64,000 nucleotides of DNA from Stereocaulon alpinum (Eukaryota > Ascomycota > Lecanoromycetes > Lecanorales > Stereocaulaceae). Location of the stretch: NCBI GenBank assembly GCA_018257865.1, contig JAEUBA010000060.1, positions 124,001 through 188,000 of the forward strand, given 5' to 3'. The position numbers were made by a program, and so were the translations under genes. Every line of letters starts with the position of its first letter. The first letter of the stretch is position 1. Below are positions 1-13,046 of this stretch, in pieces. Under the pieces are notes generated by a model. That model was given only the letters and a program-made list of their open reading frames with translations. It did not search any database and was not told the DNA's origin.

Positions 1-2769
1 ATTGGATCGGAGGTGGTGGTTTCCTAGAAGGAATTCGTTGTGAGGTAGGAGGTTGCTGAGAGGCTAAATTTGCCATCTTTGGTATTGACATATCAACTTC
101 ACACAGACAACATTCACTTCGCTACTCCAAAGCCCGCACACCGCTACCACCCTCACATTATGAATGGAGCTTCTTGACAGAATTTCGCCACAGCGACAAC
201 CAACATCACACTTTCACTGCAAAAGCATCACTCCGATCCTTGCATGTCTCAATTTCCAAGATGAGGACAAAGGCGATGGCGAGGTGCAGCACGATCATGG
301 GTTCATACGCGTCCGTGCCGACTCGCAGTACGAAATGAGTACGCAAGTACCCGTCAAATGGTATTCGCGATTGGTTCCTCTTGAATACGACATGCTTCAC
401 GCGTTCAGGTAATGTGTGGGTACTGCACGATCGATATTTGCCTCAAGTCACTTGTATGCGTGTTTGAGCGTGTAATATCAAGCCTGTTCATCGAACATCT
501 GGGGTAATAGGCTAAGTCCACTCGCAATGACTTCACTTTGGCCCGCAATGTCTCCAACTGCTGCTCTCCATGTCTAGATCAACCTCTGCTGGCTGTAGCT
601 TAGTAGCTGAGCCCAAACTCGCCTCACGAACCATTCACGGTGGTATTAGAGCTCACAAGCCTCCCCCGCCTTTCGCTTGTTGTCCGGCTACTTTGGGCAC
701 AGACACATTGGGCCATGGAGCGATCGTCAGACTTATGCAGGCTAAGAAGGTGGACAAAGATTTGGTTTGATTCCGCATTCCGCATTAATTATTGACAATT
801 TTGACGACATCGAGGATCACGACGGCAATACGAATAGCTAGTTACTGTAACTCATCAGTAATTTGAAGCTGTCACAGAGAGAGTAGTTATTAACGGGAGG
901 CTGGCAACAATGATCGGCAGAGGCTCGAGAGGCTCCTAAGAATAAGAAGATGATCGCCAATGATGGATTCCTTCCAATATCCAGACTGGTGGGATGCCGG
1001 TACTCCCCGACAACCCGTCCCAATTGACAGCGACTTCAACCAATGAGCGTTATCGCCAGCACGCCAACTCGCGTCCCGCCAATTGGATAGTCAGGAACAG
1101 ACAATCCTACAGGGATACATTAGTGCAACTGCCAAGACGAAACAATCTGAACATTCGGCAGGGACAGGGTTTCTATCTTGATTTGTGATACTAACTTAAG
1201 GTAACTAGCGGAGGACCAGCAGCAGACGCCGGCTCAGGGCCGATCCCGCAGTCAACGGAAAAAGGAGAAAAGAACGTCCACGGCAGCGCCATCCAAAAGC
1301 CGCAGTGACATCGGTTTGCAGGCATTAATGTGTTGTCGTCAGCACATGATGATCAGCCTGGTGCATCCTTTCTGCAGGAAGTCGTTCCCTTTGATGCCAT
1401 TGCCCGAAGGTACGTAGCGCAATGTGGCGATTGTTTCTGTTGAGGCATTTGATCGCTGTCTCTGAAGAGAATTGAAAATAGATGAATCGAAGATTGGTAA
1501 GGGGTTCAAGGGAGCGACAGGTGATTCGGGGTTCACTGAGCCTGTTTACCCTACGCATTTACATGATAGCGCAAGTCTAAACGATCCCTTATGATGGGCA
1601 AAGCGTAGGCCGGTAACTATCTGTGATGAAAAGCGTTGCCCTTGCTGACTGAATTGGGGCATTTCCCCTTAGCAAGTCTTAGCATACTTTATAGATTAGA
1701 GCTCTAGTGGCTTAGTGGCAAATTGGGGGCGAGGGCAGTTGGTCTTAGCTAGAGTCAGCTAGAGTGCCTAGACTCCCTAAGGATCTAAGTGTGTCTAGCC
1801 TGCTCCTGTGGTGGATAACCACGTTTCTACGCAGCTTTTTCGCGGGGGGGCCAACCCAAAGAGGATTCTAATTAGAGACCGCCCTGGTTTCATCACATCA
1901 CGCTTAGCTCACCTCCCCAATTGCTCCCCCTGCAATGCCAATAACGGGCACGCTCCATCTCTCTACCCTCAACCCTCACTTCGATCATGTCTTGAACCCT
2001 CCTTCCACAAATCTCACCGCTCCACTCCCCTTCTCGTTCTTCTCGTTCTTCTCGTTCTTCTATAATTTGCGCGTCCTGAGTTACGCCGTGTTCCCGACGA
2101 CCGCACCCTACCTCAACGCTGACAGCACGCCAACAAATTGTCAGATCAGCCCCCGACTCCTACGCATCCAACATAGGAGTTCTTCATTCTTCCCAAAACC
2201 ACTTTGCGACACACCGATAATAATATAAGAGGAACTTGAGACGAAAAGCAACATCATATGGAATAGGCGGCAGATCAACATTCCTCAGCTCTACGCGTGG
2301 TTGACAGTAGCAACGACCCTCAATTCCAAACCCTTGCCCGGACACGATAAAGACCCCACCATCTCCGTTTTGGCCCAGCAACTGAGCTTCGAGCGATAGC
2401 AAAGCTTGCGCTGGAGGTCGAGCAATTGGATACTGCCCACTCAAAGCAGCCCAGTCACAGCACCATTTCTCCACCTAACCTCTCATTGGCACCAATGACA
2501 CCGAGGCAAGCTAGTTCGTGACGCATCCCCATGCGCGGTGTCACCAATCGGTCTGAAAGAGTAGGAAACCAATTGAAACCTACTGCAATATTGGAGGACC
2601 TTGGGCAAGCATTAGTTGTCTCATCAAAGCAAATAACCACTGGGACGCTGGAGCCTTTGTACTGGACCAAGCCTACACGTCGATCATTCCGTTCAGCATC
2701 GGAAACTGTCACTGTCCACGGAAGCAAAGCTTAACCCATCTCTAACCGTGAAGCTCAAAACTTGCTGCA
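1..2769. other. no recognisable gene (left edge to Ime2 gene)
   Basis: I see no recognisable gene in this 2.8 kb. Short open frames exist, for example an 82-codon frame at 164-412 (+) and two overlapping frames at 2184-2474 and 2455-2727 (-). None shows a known domain, a signal peptide or convincing splice structure. The part at 2030-2060 holds a TTCTCG tandem run. The last few hundred bases are presumably promoter and 5' leader of the kinase gene that starts at 2770. Confidence 0.5.
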
Positions 2770-5353
2770 ATGGCCCTCGGACAAGAATATCCACCTCGAC
2801 AGTCGTCGTACGGCGCACCTTTGTCATCAGTATGTTTGGAGGACAGGTTCGAGCTAATCAAAGAGATTGGCGACGGCAGCTTTGGTAGCGTGGCTCTCGC
2901 ACGCGTTCGAACAGCAGGAGCTCATATTGCTCGACGAGGGACTTTGGTTCGTATCTGAGGCTGCGTAATCTTATTCTGGGACTAACTTGCAGGCAGGTTG
3001 CAATCAAGACAATGAAGAAAACATTCGAGTCATACGCACCATGCCTTGAGCTTCGAGAGGTTATCTTCCTACGCTCACTGCCCGTCCATGCTCATTTGGT
3101 ACCTGCGCTCGACATCTTCCTCGATCCAATGTCGAAGAAGCTCCATATATGTATGGAACATATGGACGGAAATCTGTACCAGCTCATGAAAGCGCGAGAC
3201 CACAGATGTCTGGACGGCAGCAGCGTAAAGAGTATCCTTTTCCAAATCCTATCAGGTCTTGATCACATCCACAACCATCAATTCTTCCATCGTGACATCA
3301 AGCCGGAGAATATCTTGGTATCCACTTCAGCTGCTTTGGAACAGACCAACACGTTCAGGAGATACTCTGCACTCGTCACGCCTCCTGCCACCCCACCTTT
3401 GTACACGATCAAGATTGCAGATTTCGGCTTGGCTCGGGAAACGCATTCGCATCACCCTTACACGACTTATGTCTCAACGCGATGGTATCGCGCACCAGAG
3501 GTCCTGCTCCGAGCGGGTGAATATTCGGCACCGGTAGACATTTGGGCTATTGGGGCGATGGCGGTAGAGATTGCCAACCTCAAGCCATTGTTTCCGGGCG
3601 GTAATGAGGTCGACCAGGTCTGGAGAGTATGTGAAATCATGGGTTCACCGGGCAATTGGTACGACAAGAACAATAACAGAGTCGGTGGTGGAGACTGGAG
3701 AGACGGCACTCGATTGGCGCAGAAGCTCGGGTTTTCGTTTCCCAAGGTAGGGTTTCCGTGCAAGCTCTTTTCCGAATACATGTGCTAATCATCGCTTAGA
3801 TGGCTCCTCACTCTATGGAGACCATTCTTCGACCGCCTCAGTGGCCGGTTGCCTTGGCCAACTTTGTGACTTGGTGCCTGATGTGGGATCCTCGCAATAG
3901 GCCAACGTCAGCTGAAGCAATGAGGCACGAATACTTCGCAGATGCTATTGATCCCCTACGGCCAAAATCATCGAGCTCTAATCGCCTCCTTGGGAAGAAG
4001 CAGTCAAACACTGAGACAAATACATCAAGGGAATCTAGCGAGAACCCTGCCTACTCAAGTAGACCGTCATGGTTCCGAAGATCTCTTGTTCGAGATCCAT
4101 CGCCAGCAGTACCAGTCCATTCCCAACAGACTCAAGTAGCTCCAGTTCGACCTTCTCCAGCCCATGCCAACACAACGAACAACCTTGATACCATCGCGGC
4201 CACACCTCCAACAGTAAAGTATCGGCCTTTCGCCAGCAAGCGTGCCACTTGGACCAATGGTACAAGCACGAACGCGGCGCCCATGCCGATACTACCTTCC
4301 ATCCGACCAATTTCGCCTTTCTCGGATACCGTCAATGCACAAGCCCAGAACAATCCAGCACAGAACGCTGCTGCTCAAGCCGCTAATGCAAATTCGACAA
4401 CGGACAATAAGACATCCAAGAAAATCGGTCGACAATTGTCAGTCCATTCGAACGGGAGTCACTATACCGACTACCACCGTCAAGAGGCCGAGCGTGCCCT
4501 AAATGGGCAACGGGGGCTGATGTCGCCAACGAGCGAGCAGAAAGAAGGTTTCTTTTCTCATCTCCGGAAACGAGCACGTAGGTTTTCGGGAAAGCCCACA
4601 GTACCAGTCTCACCAACCGGGGATGACATTGAGGCCAACGCTGGATGTGCTCCTTGGCAAAGCAACCGCTCATCAATGATCCTTGACTCGAACATGGACT
4701 CGGTCCTGAAGAAGAGCCTCAATGATGTCGACAAGGCACTGCAGTCAGCCAGGACTGGTGCCGAGCCTCTATCGCCCTCACCTGAAGCGCCATCTTCGCA
4801 CAAATACCAACATGAGCTTGCTGGTGTGCAAAACGGCCCCGATCGCCACCCGCCATTGTCAAAGAGTGCAAGCTCTCCGTCCTTAGAGTCGGCAGGTTTT
4901 ACAGGAGCCAATGGTGCGCCCATTTCAAGTCGCACGAGGCGAGCACTGCATCGCTCGACGCATCCAAGTCACATGTACGATACGCCCGATGAGGAAGACG
5001 AACTTCTCCACGAAGCTCTCAACAGCGCTTCAACCGCTGCTAAGCGGATAGACCGACAGAGCAAGCTTGAGGAACAAGTCTATTTGAGGAGATTATCACG
5101 GCAGCCATTGCAGAATTCTACAAACAACGTATCTGCAATGAACCCCTATCCGACTCCTTCGCCGTCAGCGAAGCGAAACGGCATGCTCTTCGACCAAAAC
5201 ATCATGGCGGAACCAGTCTCACCCTTGAACATCTCCAAGCAACGACCGAATCAGGCACCCAACTCAAGGTTCCCCACGCCGCCTTACGAAGAGAACGAGT
5301 GGGCTGCATCTGCCGCAGCAAGCATCTTCGCCGCTGGTTCTATCTACCACTAA
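2770..5353 (+). CDS. ime2: Ime2-type serine/threonine protein kinase
   Basis: Predicted join(2770..2946, 2997..3746, 3800..5353), 826 aa, two introns of 50 and 53 bp with in-frame junctions. The catalytic domain is complete: glycine loop GDGSFG (about 34-39), VAIK lysine 63, HRDIKPEN (157-164), DFG (201-203), a T-T-Y activation site (215-217) and STRWYRAPE. The insert between HRDIKPEN and DFG and the TxY loop are typical of the Ime2/RCK/MAK group, between CDKs and MAP kinases. The tail of roughly 500 residues is Ser/Pro/Asn-rich and probably disordered. In yeasts Ime2 drives meiotic progression; in filamentous ascomycetes homologues affect sexual development and starvation responses. The assignment to the Ime2 subgroup comes from motif spacing and local resemblance, not from an alignment. 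Confidence 0.88.
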
Positions 5354-7072
5354 AAGCTCAGTTATTCCGATTTACGAACGACACACGCCTGTCGTTTACT
5401 GTACACTACTACCGCACCACGACCTGCTCACCAAGTCTTCTCTTCATTCTGTTCATAGACCACCACCACCAAAAGCCTGCTTGCTGGCCAACCAGGCCCA
5501 AAACACACCACTACAGCCTCCGACAATGATCCCGGCCCTCAACGGGCCCATCTACTGCGGATCTTAATCTTTTGCTTTCTTCGCCACATACCCCCCAAGC
5601 GGCCCTCATAGACTTTATATCAGGCCAGCTGCGCGAGCGTCATTTGCCAAACATAAACCTTATTTACATAATTCTTAGTGCTGCCCTATCATACTCTATG
5701 TATCTACGCTCATTCTTCTCGCTCGAGAGATCTCTTTTCCTTATCGTTGTGGGTGGCTACAGTTGTTGCTATCTCTTGTTACCTTTATTGAGCAGGGGAG
5801 CCAAGTTGTATCATATCGCACCACACTTATATTGGAAGTGGAGCCGGAGGAGATTCAGGAAGCGGAAGCGGAAGAAAGGGGGAGACGAAGGCATCTGCTC
5901 AAGACGGACACCTGCGGGGCTTGTAAATACCTACCCAATACTACCAGAGCCTCCATCTTCTCTATCCCCTATCTCTGCATACATATTCTATCGTATCTAC
6001 CACCAACTTCCCCTATCTATGCATACATACATATTCTATCTCCCCTACCACCAACATCCCCTATCTCTGCATACTTTATCCATCCCCTACCCATCTATCT
6101 ATCTTCCAATCTCCCCCGACCCCCCCAACCTCCCCATAACCAACGTCCCAAGATCCATTACCTGCACAGCTATCGCATCACATACATACATAACCGGTAA
6201 TTCACTTCGCATATCGAAATTCGCTAGACCGGTGATTCACTTCGCATCTCGAACTTTGCTACAGTAGATCGGTGATGAGCGCGCTGGTGGGTTAGAAGAG
6301 GATTGGATACCCATACCTGAACCCCTTTTATGTACAGCGTGGAATTAGGAAGGCGAAATGAGATGCGATTGGATTGGATTGGATGGCGGTATCTACGTAT
6401 CTATCGTGGGGGTCTGGGCGAGGGTTGGGTACGGTACTACGTACGGGGTAGGGTGGATGTTGGGGAAGGGAAAGGTAGATTGTGGGTTGGTTTGTGATTG
6501 ATTGATTGATTGATTGATTGATGCGGAGAATGTGGTACGTACGTACGTACGGATTTTTGGCAAGAAAGTTTGGAAATTGGAATCGTGGCGGTCGGGTTTT
6601 GGCGAGCGAGATGAGATGAGATGAGATTGGATTGCAGTGCAGCGCAGCGCAGCTTTACCGATTCGGATGCGGAGTCGGACAGACGCGCTGTGGTATGTAT
6701 TCTCTCTATCTATCTACGTATCTACGTATCGTGGGGGGGCTCTGCAGAAAGTTTGGAATCGTGGCAATCGTATTTTGCGTTGCGAGATTGATGATCGTGC
6801 GTGGCCAGTTACTAGTCTCCCGGTTTTTTAGCCTACGTATGCATGCTATGCTGTACGAGGTTGTCTTCTTTGAGAAAGAGTTAGCGCCACATGCGGCTTT
6901 GACGTTTGACGTGCTGCAGATGCTCGGGGATTTTCTTGTCCAGTGGATTGCGCGAGGCGAGCGGGCTTCTTGAATCTTGCATTTCGTGCAGAGGAATCGG
7001 CCCGGTTTGTCCTGAGTTTCTCGGGTCTGCAGGGTATGGGTTGAGTTCGTCGATGATTGGGTTGTGATCTGC
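5354..7072. other. simple-sequence intergenic region between convergent genes
   Basis: This stretch lies between the 3' ends of the Ime2 gene and RRP42. It is full of low-complexity DNA: a pyrimidine-rich minisatellite at 5965-6110 (about 47-bp units around CCCCTATCTCTGCATACA), two 35-bp direct repeats at 6193-6262, TGAT runs near 6496-6520, ACGT runs near 6537-6550 and GAGAT/TATC runs near 6612-6730. The open frame at 5572-6267 is a by-product of this composition and shows no domain. Confidence 0.6.
5965..6110. repeat. imperfect pyrimidine-rich minisatellite (~47 bp x 3)
   Basis: Three imperfect units start near 5965, 6012 and 6058. Each contains CCCCTATCT(C/A)TGCATAC followed by ATTCTATC and TACCACCAAC-like text; the last unit decays into CCATCTATCTATC. 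Confidence 0.7.
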
Positions 7073-8195
7073 TCAAGTAAACCCTTCCAATCCCCTCAAC
7101 ACTTCCTGGCCGACTCCACCCCTTTCCACGCACATCCCCACCATTTTCCTCAGTACGCTCCTACTCATTCCTCCCTTCTTCGGCTTCCAGGCTCCATCTT
7201 CCCCAGCTTGGCCTGCTTCTGCCGCTGAGGATGAGAGGCGTGAAGGGGGGTCGATGGCCCGTATAGCGAGCAAACTCAGCTCACCGTCGATTTGATTCTC
7301 TGATGTGCTGGAAGCAACGGTGACTGCGATAACGGCGTCCGCAACTGCTAGTTCGGCGTGCGAGGGGTCAAAGAAAATGTTGTCGCCTACGCTGATGACG
7401 AGGAGTGTGATTGGTGGGCGCGCTGTGGATGCTTTTGCCTTTGATTTTGAAGAGGCAGATGGGTAGAGTGGAAGCGCAGCATCCCAGTCGTCATTGAAGA
7501 GGGGATCATCGTCTTTCCCCAGTCCAGCGACAGGAGCGGGCAGATGCGTGGAGAGGAGAGCGAGGTGTGTTGTTAGAGAGAGCAGTGGGAGAGGGTATGT
7601 GAGTGGGGCGGAGAGGAGGAGAATCTGTAAACATAACCCCTTCGTCAGCGATATTGTATAGAAGACACAATGTCCGTAGATTTAGAATGAGGCATACATC
7701 AACAAAAACTCTCCAATGCCACCTCTCATTAACAACCAGCCTCCCCCTCAACTCCCCATCAGCAACCAACCCCTCAAAAATCATCTGTCCCAGAAAGACA
7801 ACCATAGCATCATCGTCCCTCTGCCCCGGTATATCAACCGTAACTTCCAACCACCGATCCTCACCCCCTACCTTCCCGCTACCCACACCCCTATCATCCC
7901 TATCACCCATCTCAACATCCTTCCCTACTCCACTATCTCTAAGATCAACTTTTTTCCCAACAACCCCAGTGCGCTCCACCTCCGCCTTCACACCCACGAT
8001 GGCTTCGGTTCCGTCCGCAAAACATAATCGCGCACTCCCATTTGCTGTGGGTAGGAGTTCCGTTTCTGCAACCAGGGGGCGAAATGAGGTGGGGGAGCGG
8101 GCGTCGGGGCGTATTGGAGGATTGAGGGAGAGGGAGGTGTGTAGGTAGGAGAGTTCTGAGGGGGAAAGGAGGGTGGGGAGGGGTGTGGGGGGCAT
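7073..8195 (-). CDS. RRP42: exosome complex subunit RRP42 (RNase PH-like)
   Basis: Predicted complement join(7073..7624, 7698..8195), 349 aa, one 73-bp intron with GTATGC and TTTACAG ends. I chose the ATG at 8195 (MPPTPLPTLLSPSELSYLHT) because the upstream in-frame codon is only TTG. The N-terminal third carries the Rrp42 signature: RPDARSPTSFRPL, then ANGSARLCFADGTEAIVGVK. The second exon gives the RNase PH-fold C-terminal half, including DPLFNDDWDAALPLY and VISVGDNIFFDPSHAELAVA. Rrp42 is one of six RNase PH-like subunits of the exosome ring, which in eukaryotes acts as a scaffold for 3'-5' RNA decay in nucleus and cytoplasm. An acidic/glycine-rich insert (about residues 75-110) makes it longer than the usual ~300 aa. 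Confidence 0.92.
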
Positions 8196-10941
8196 TTGGT
8201 AGTCCAATGGTAGGTTGGGGGAGATGTGGGGAGGTGATTGGCAGTAGAGGGAAGAAGGTTAGTGGTGGGGTGAGAGTGGGTTGGAGCTGGGAAGGTATGG
8301 TATTGGTAAACATTAATTGTTTGAATTAGGGTTACGCTAGCTTCATGTGGGATGTTTTATTGACTCCGTCTGCTTTTGCGATCATGCTCTTCAGTTGGGT
8401 TATATGAATGCTTCTCGTATCTTCAGTGGGCGCTCCTTTGTAGCTCGATATAGCTTGAAGATGAATCCCTCCCACGGGACCTAGGTGCTTGGAAACAGTC
8501 CTTGAGTCCCAAACGGACCGTTCCTAGCTCTATATGTTTAGTCAAGATCTATATCTAGATTCTCCGTATAACATTGCACGCTTGATTAGCTCGAAGCTGT
8601 GCTCTCGAATGGATTTTATCATCACATGAGGTGGGTTCCATACCAATAATAGAAGTTCACACGACTGCTGTAGGATGAGACATGGTCCAGGATTTCAAAC
8701 CATCGGTACGCCAAATCTTTAGCTCTTTAATCTCTGCTTTTGATCTGCTATGGCTGTCACCAGTCGAAAGTATGGAGTGCTCTAAGTCTTTCATTGTTGC
8801 TATGGATCGGTGCTACATCATAGACCCTCTGCTGCAGTGTGCATACGATGATGGCTCTATGTACTGCTGGCTTCCACGTTCTATACCTCTGAGACCTTAC
8901 ACTTCCCTTGCACAAACGTCCAAAACTTGGCGCAGTTCAACTGCTGTTTATCAGTAGCTCGATGTATTACATTGCTCTGTCGCCCTTCGATTATTGTTGT
9001 CTCGCGTCATCCGATCGCGGAAATCTTCGAAGGATTCTTGCCGTGGAGGTCTAACGTATGCCACTACATGCACCATGTGTAAGTATGCAGTAGCTCCATG
9101 CTTTCGACGGTTTTCACATTCCACCTTCCTCTTTGAGGTTGAACGGACTCCGACTGTTGGAGGTCGTGAACATTTGGAGGATTTCGCGCGCATAGTGGCT
9201 AGAGGGTTCGTGCAGTAGGTGGATGGCATTGGGAGGGTGGCTTTTCGTCTCGAGATAACTTATCCTTTCGCGATTGGGGCCTTGGAGTTTGAGGCGGTGC
9301 GCTATGTTCTTGATCACGATGGATGGTAGTGGGTCGCTCGGTCTTTGACGAAGAAGAGGATTCTCTTGCACGTGCGGCCCTCTGAGTTTCCTGCCATTTG
9401 CGATCGCGCTTGTTCAAGGCTTTTTTCTCACTTGACTTTTGAGCTGGGAAGAGTGACCAGTGACATGGCATTGGAGTGATATGGTATCACGTGCGGCTTC
9501 CGCATTTCTCAGCTATATCCTACTTTTCAGTCTGCGTCTGTTGAGCCTGATTGTTCATATAAGCACATGGCGTCAGAAGCATAATATGAATAGTCTAACT
9601 TGCATCGCGGTGACTTACTACAATGCCTTTGCCGGCTTCTCCATGGCCGTCTTGTTTTGTCTCCTTTGGCAGCGAAGAAGCCGGTGGAGTAACCTGCCTC
9701 TCCAAGGATCCATCTCTTTGCGTGCTGTGTGGCATGGGTAGACTCTGCTGAATGAACGACTGAAAACGGTGTCGCAATCATCCGAAGTATTCCCCTTGTC
9801 TGTTATAAATGTGACAAAATCTTGGCTACACACTGTACTTTGCCTTCACCTGTCTTTTCTGGGCCTCTAGCCTTCGAACATGCATCGTGCCTACACAGAG
9901 CAAAGTGCTTGAAGCGTGACCTGGACCCAAAGCTGTATGCATCTTGCTCTTCGCTCATGTCGCCCGGGGATTGTTCCGTCACTACCTGTCATAAATCTGG
10001 CGGAGATGAAAAGCAGACCTCAGATTCTTCTCACGATTTCTCGGATTCACTGCCCTCTATTGCGGAACACAATAGGTGAATCCGACTCAAACCATCTTCT
10101 CTCTTTCTACCTCTTTGAACTTTTTAATTTCTGGGTTCTGTGTACCGTGGTTACACAGCGTGAGGTGGCGCCGGAAGAGTAATTCAATATGGCAAGTTAA
10201 TGCTTTCTTCCGAGCCGAGCCAATCGAGCTCTCCGGAGTCACGAGTGACATTAGCTTGAGGTACTAACCAAACCCGAATTTCTCTGCTTTGACTGTTGAA
10301 CTTCGTACGGAGTGTAAGCAACCAGATCTCAAGTTCCATGACTTATACAGGAGGATTGTAGCGAGAAGCCTGTGTTGTTTGAACTCAATCAGCATCTTGA
10401 GAGTATTGCCAACTGTGATTCCACATTTGATAGTCTACTGATATCATCTGAAAGTGAGGAATTCGATGTATGTAATTTTGTTTGTGAGGTCTTCTCCGGA
10501 ATCGATTTTCAAGCCCTAAAAAAGCAGAAAGATGACCGCGCTATGCCTTTTCTGGTGGTCGACTAGAACTACTTGCACTTGCGCAACGTTCGTGATCTGA
10601 CCTGATTCCTTCACAAATGGAGAGCTCCATACTTTGAGGTCCTCTCCGGACTCACTGGGAGTGATACTGTCAGCCTTCAACCTGCAAATAATGTATGGAA
10701 GGCTGGAGCTTCACCTAAAATGGGCGGAAGGCTCAGTCCCGGCCGCCGCATCCACCAAATCATCTTGCATGACTAGCGTAGAGGCTGACGCCCAGTTCGC
10801 CTCGTACGGCTGTTGCGACTCAAACTTACTTCGAGCGAAAGCGATCTGAGGCGTTAGCCTTCTTATATCTAAGTGCTGCAATTACCTCGGAAAGATGACT
10901 ATGAACATATCACTTCGAATGTTGGAGCGATATTAGCCCAG
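8196..10941. other. 2.7 kb without recognisable gene
   Basis: Only scattered short open frames are present (for example 8682-8957 +, 9199-9471 -, 10372-10566 +). None shows a domain, and I could not join them by splice signals into one protein. The region could hold eroded genes or long regulatory DNA; I see no support for either. Confidence 0.45.
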
Positions 10942-13046
10942 ATGGCAATCATCATGGAGGAATGGTACGGGCGTAAGGCTGGCGACCCGTACGACGCAGC
11001 AACCTCCAGCAGCGTGCATCGTCAAGCTAACACCCTCGTAGAAAGATCGTAGCAGGCGAGATCTTTCAAGCAGCTGCCGAGCGCTTTGCTTCCGAGCTGA
11101 CCTTTGATAATGGCAAAATTGTAATTGCCAGAAATGCTTCATGCCTTGAGGATCTTCATGGCTTGGTCACAGAGGCCAAAGACAAGTACGAGGACTGCCG
11201 AAGAAATAAGAAGACGAGGCGATGGTTAGGGGAGTTCGCCACACGATTACAATTCTATGGAAGCATTATGGATGTGCTTGTGCAGCATCATCCTGAATAT
11301 ACTGCTCTCGCATGGGGCGCTATGAAGTTCGTATTCGTGGTGAGCGACCCAGTGGGAGGGGCCGAGGCCGTCAACGCCGGCAAGAGCTGACGATGCCTAG
11401 ACGTTCCTCAATCACCAAAATTCCATCACTGCCTTGGCCAAAGCACTCTCACTGATTGCTGATTCTCTTCCTCGAGTTGAACTCAGCATTATGCTGTATC
11501 CGACTGAACGGATGAAGGGAGCTGTTGTCGAGCTGTCCGCGTATTTGATCAAATTCCTCATTCGTGCCCACGACTGGTACCGAGAGGGATTCTTCAAGCA
11601 TGTCCTGCACTCTGTCACCAGACCAGCGGAACTTCGACTCAAGGACTCGATGAATACAATTGCAACGTGTTCTCGAAAGATCGACCAACTGGCTTCATCC
11701 GGATCGCAGGCTGAGCAGCGAGACATTCACAAGAAGATGGATTCTGTTGTTTCCAAAGTAGAGCAACAAAATACTCAAGTAGTTGATTTGAGCAACAAGC
11801 TTACGTGTAGGCTATCTAAGCCTTTGATTTTACCGCACTGACCGTTTCGTCCAGCCCTTCAAAGTGCCTTCTCCAACATCCACATCACTCAAGGGACGAC
11901 CTTTCTGTCTCATTTGCACCTCAACAACATTGCCGACACATTTCGATACTACGCAATCACACGAAATCACTACACCCATAAACTCCAAGGCGAGATCGCT
12001 GATCAATTCTGGAGAACGCCTAAGCTCATCTCGTACCGATCTGAAGGCCGTGATCTTTCCATTGTAAGGCTCCCAATCCTCTCTAGTTGAGTTCATGTGT
12101 TAGTTCTAACATCACAATCGGGATCTCAGCGCGAGGAGAGATTCATGGTCGACTATTCGGTATACCTGGAGTCCCATGCCGACTCAATAGGGTCACAGGC
12201 GAGTCTGGTTCGCAAGGGCAAAGACCCTGAGTCCAGGTCAATGACTCAAGCTTCACATCAGCCCACTCCTGAACTGCCATTGTTGTCCTCTTCTATCAAA
12301 GGATTCGATTTTCGCCTGAATGAATGGGGTAAATGACACTTCCACCTTTACCATTCACTCGTAGTGGACTAACCTAGCCTCTCTTAGTTGATCTAGAGAT
12401 AGACCGGATAGTCGAGGTGAAATGGGACAACAATGCGATAGAAAGGCTTGCGAATGACACAATAATAGAACGCATACATCACATCTGGACCGAGAGTATA
12501 TGTGTTCTTTGGAAAACCTATGGCATGAACAGCAAATCTACCAAGGACTTTTCCGTCGTCCTGCGAGACGAATATGAGACAATTGCAGCTGAGACTATAG
12601 CCGAGACGGACGAAAAACCTCTGTACCGCGTGTCTTGCAGAGCCATTGGGACAGGAATTGAGGCCGTCATGGAGGAACTCGGATCTGCGTTCCACAGGGC
12701 AAAAGTCTGGAATTGCATCTTGCTTATCGAAGACGTCGACTACCTTTTCGAAGCATGCGATTTAGGAGGCTATGAAAAGAATCAACCTAACTTAGCCCTC
12801 TTGCGCAAGTTACGAAATAAAAGCCGCAGACTACAACAGATGAGCGGACGCTACTTCCGAGGTTGGTTGCTAATGGCACCACATTTAGCACAGCTTCAAA
12901 GCCAAAGACTGTCCTGCGTATCTTTCGCGAGTGATCCTGAAACATACAAGTTTATCTCGGACGACATATTCGAAGGACTGGCAAACGAAGGAGCAATACA
13001 ATCATGTGACTTTAGCACCGGTGACGCGACAGCATTCGTTATATAG
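10942..13046 (+). CDS. DUF7708 protein fused to AAA-like domain lacking Walker A
   Basis: Predicted join(10942..10972, 11056..11339, 11401..11806, 11855..12063, 12130..12328, 12388..13046), 595 aa. The N-terminal ~230 residues match the fungal DUF7708 pattern found at the front of many NACHT/ankyrin NLR-like proteins: EDLHGLVTEAKDKYEDC, then QHHPEYTALAWGAMKFVF. After a linker, the C-terminal part resembles fungal AAA proteins: a FRLNEW..DLEID entry, VKWDNNAIERL, then AETIAETDEKPLYRVSC and WNCILLIEDVDYLFEA at the Walker B place. The Walker A P-loop is gone: VVLRDEYETIAAE sits where GPPGxGKT is expected. The sensor region is also not recognisable and the protein stops early. The first exon and its acceptor (11053 or 11056) are uncertain. 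Whether this is a working pseudo-ATPase or a decaying gene cannot be told here. Confidence 0.62.

Noticed and set aside
164..412. 82-codon frame at the left edge
   Set aside because: No domain, no splice partner, and an overlapping antisense frame of similar length; not supported as a gene.
5572..6267. Long open frame (231 codons) after the Ime2 gene
   Set aside because: It runs through a pyrimidine-rich minisatellite, has no real domain, and the peptide is a translation of repeats.
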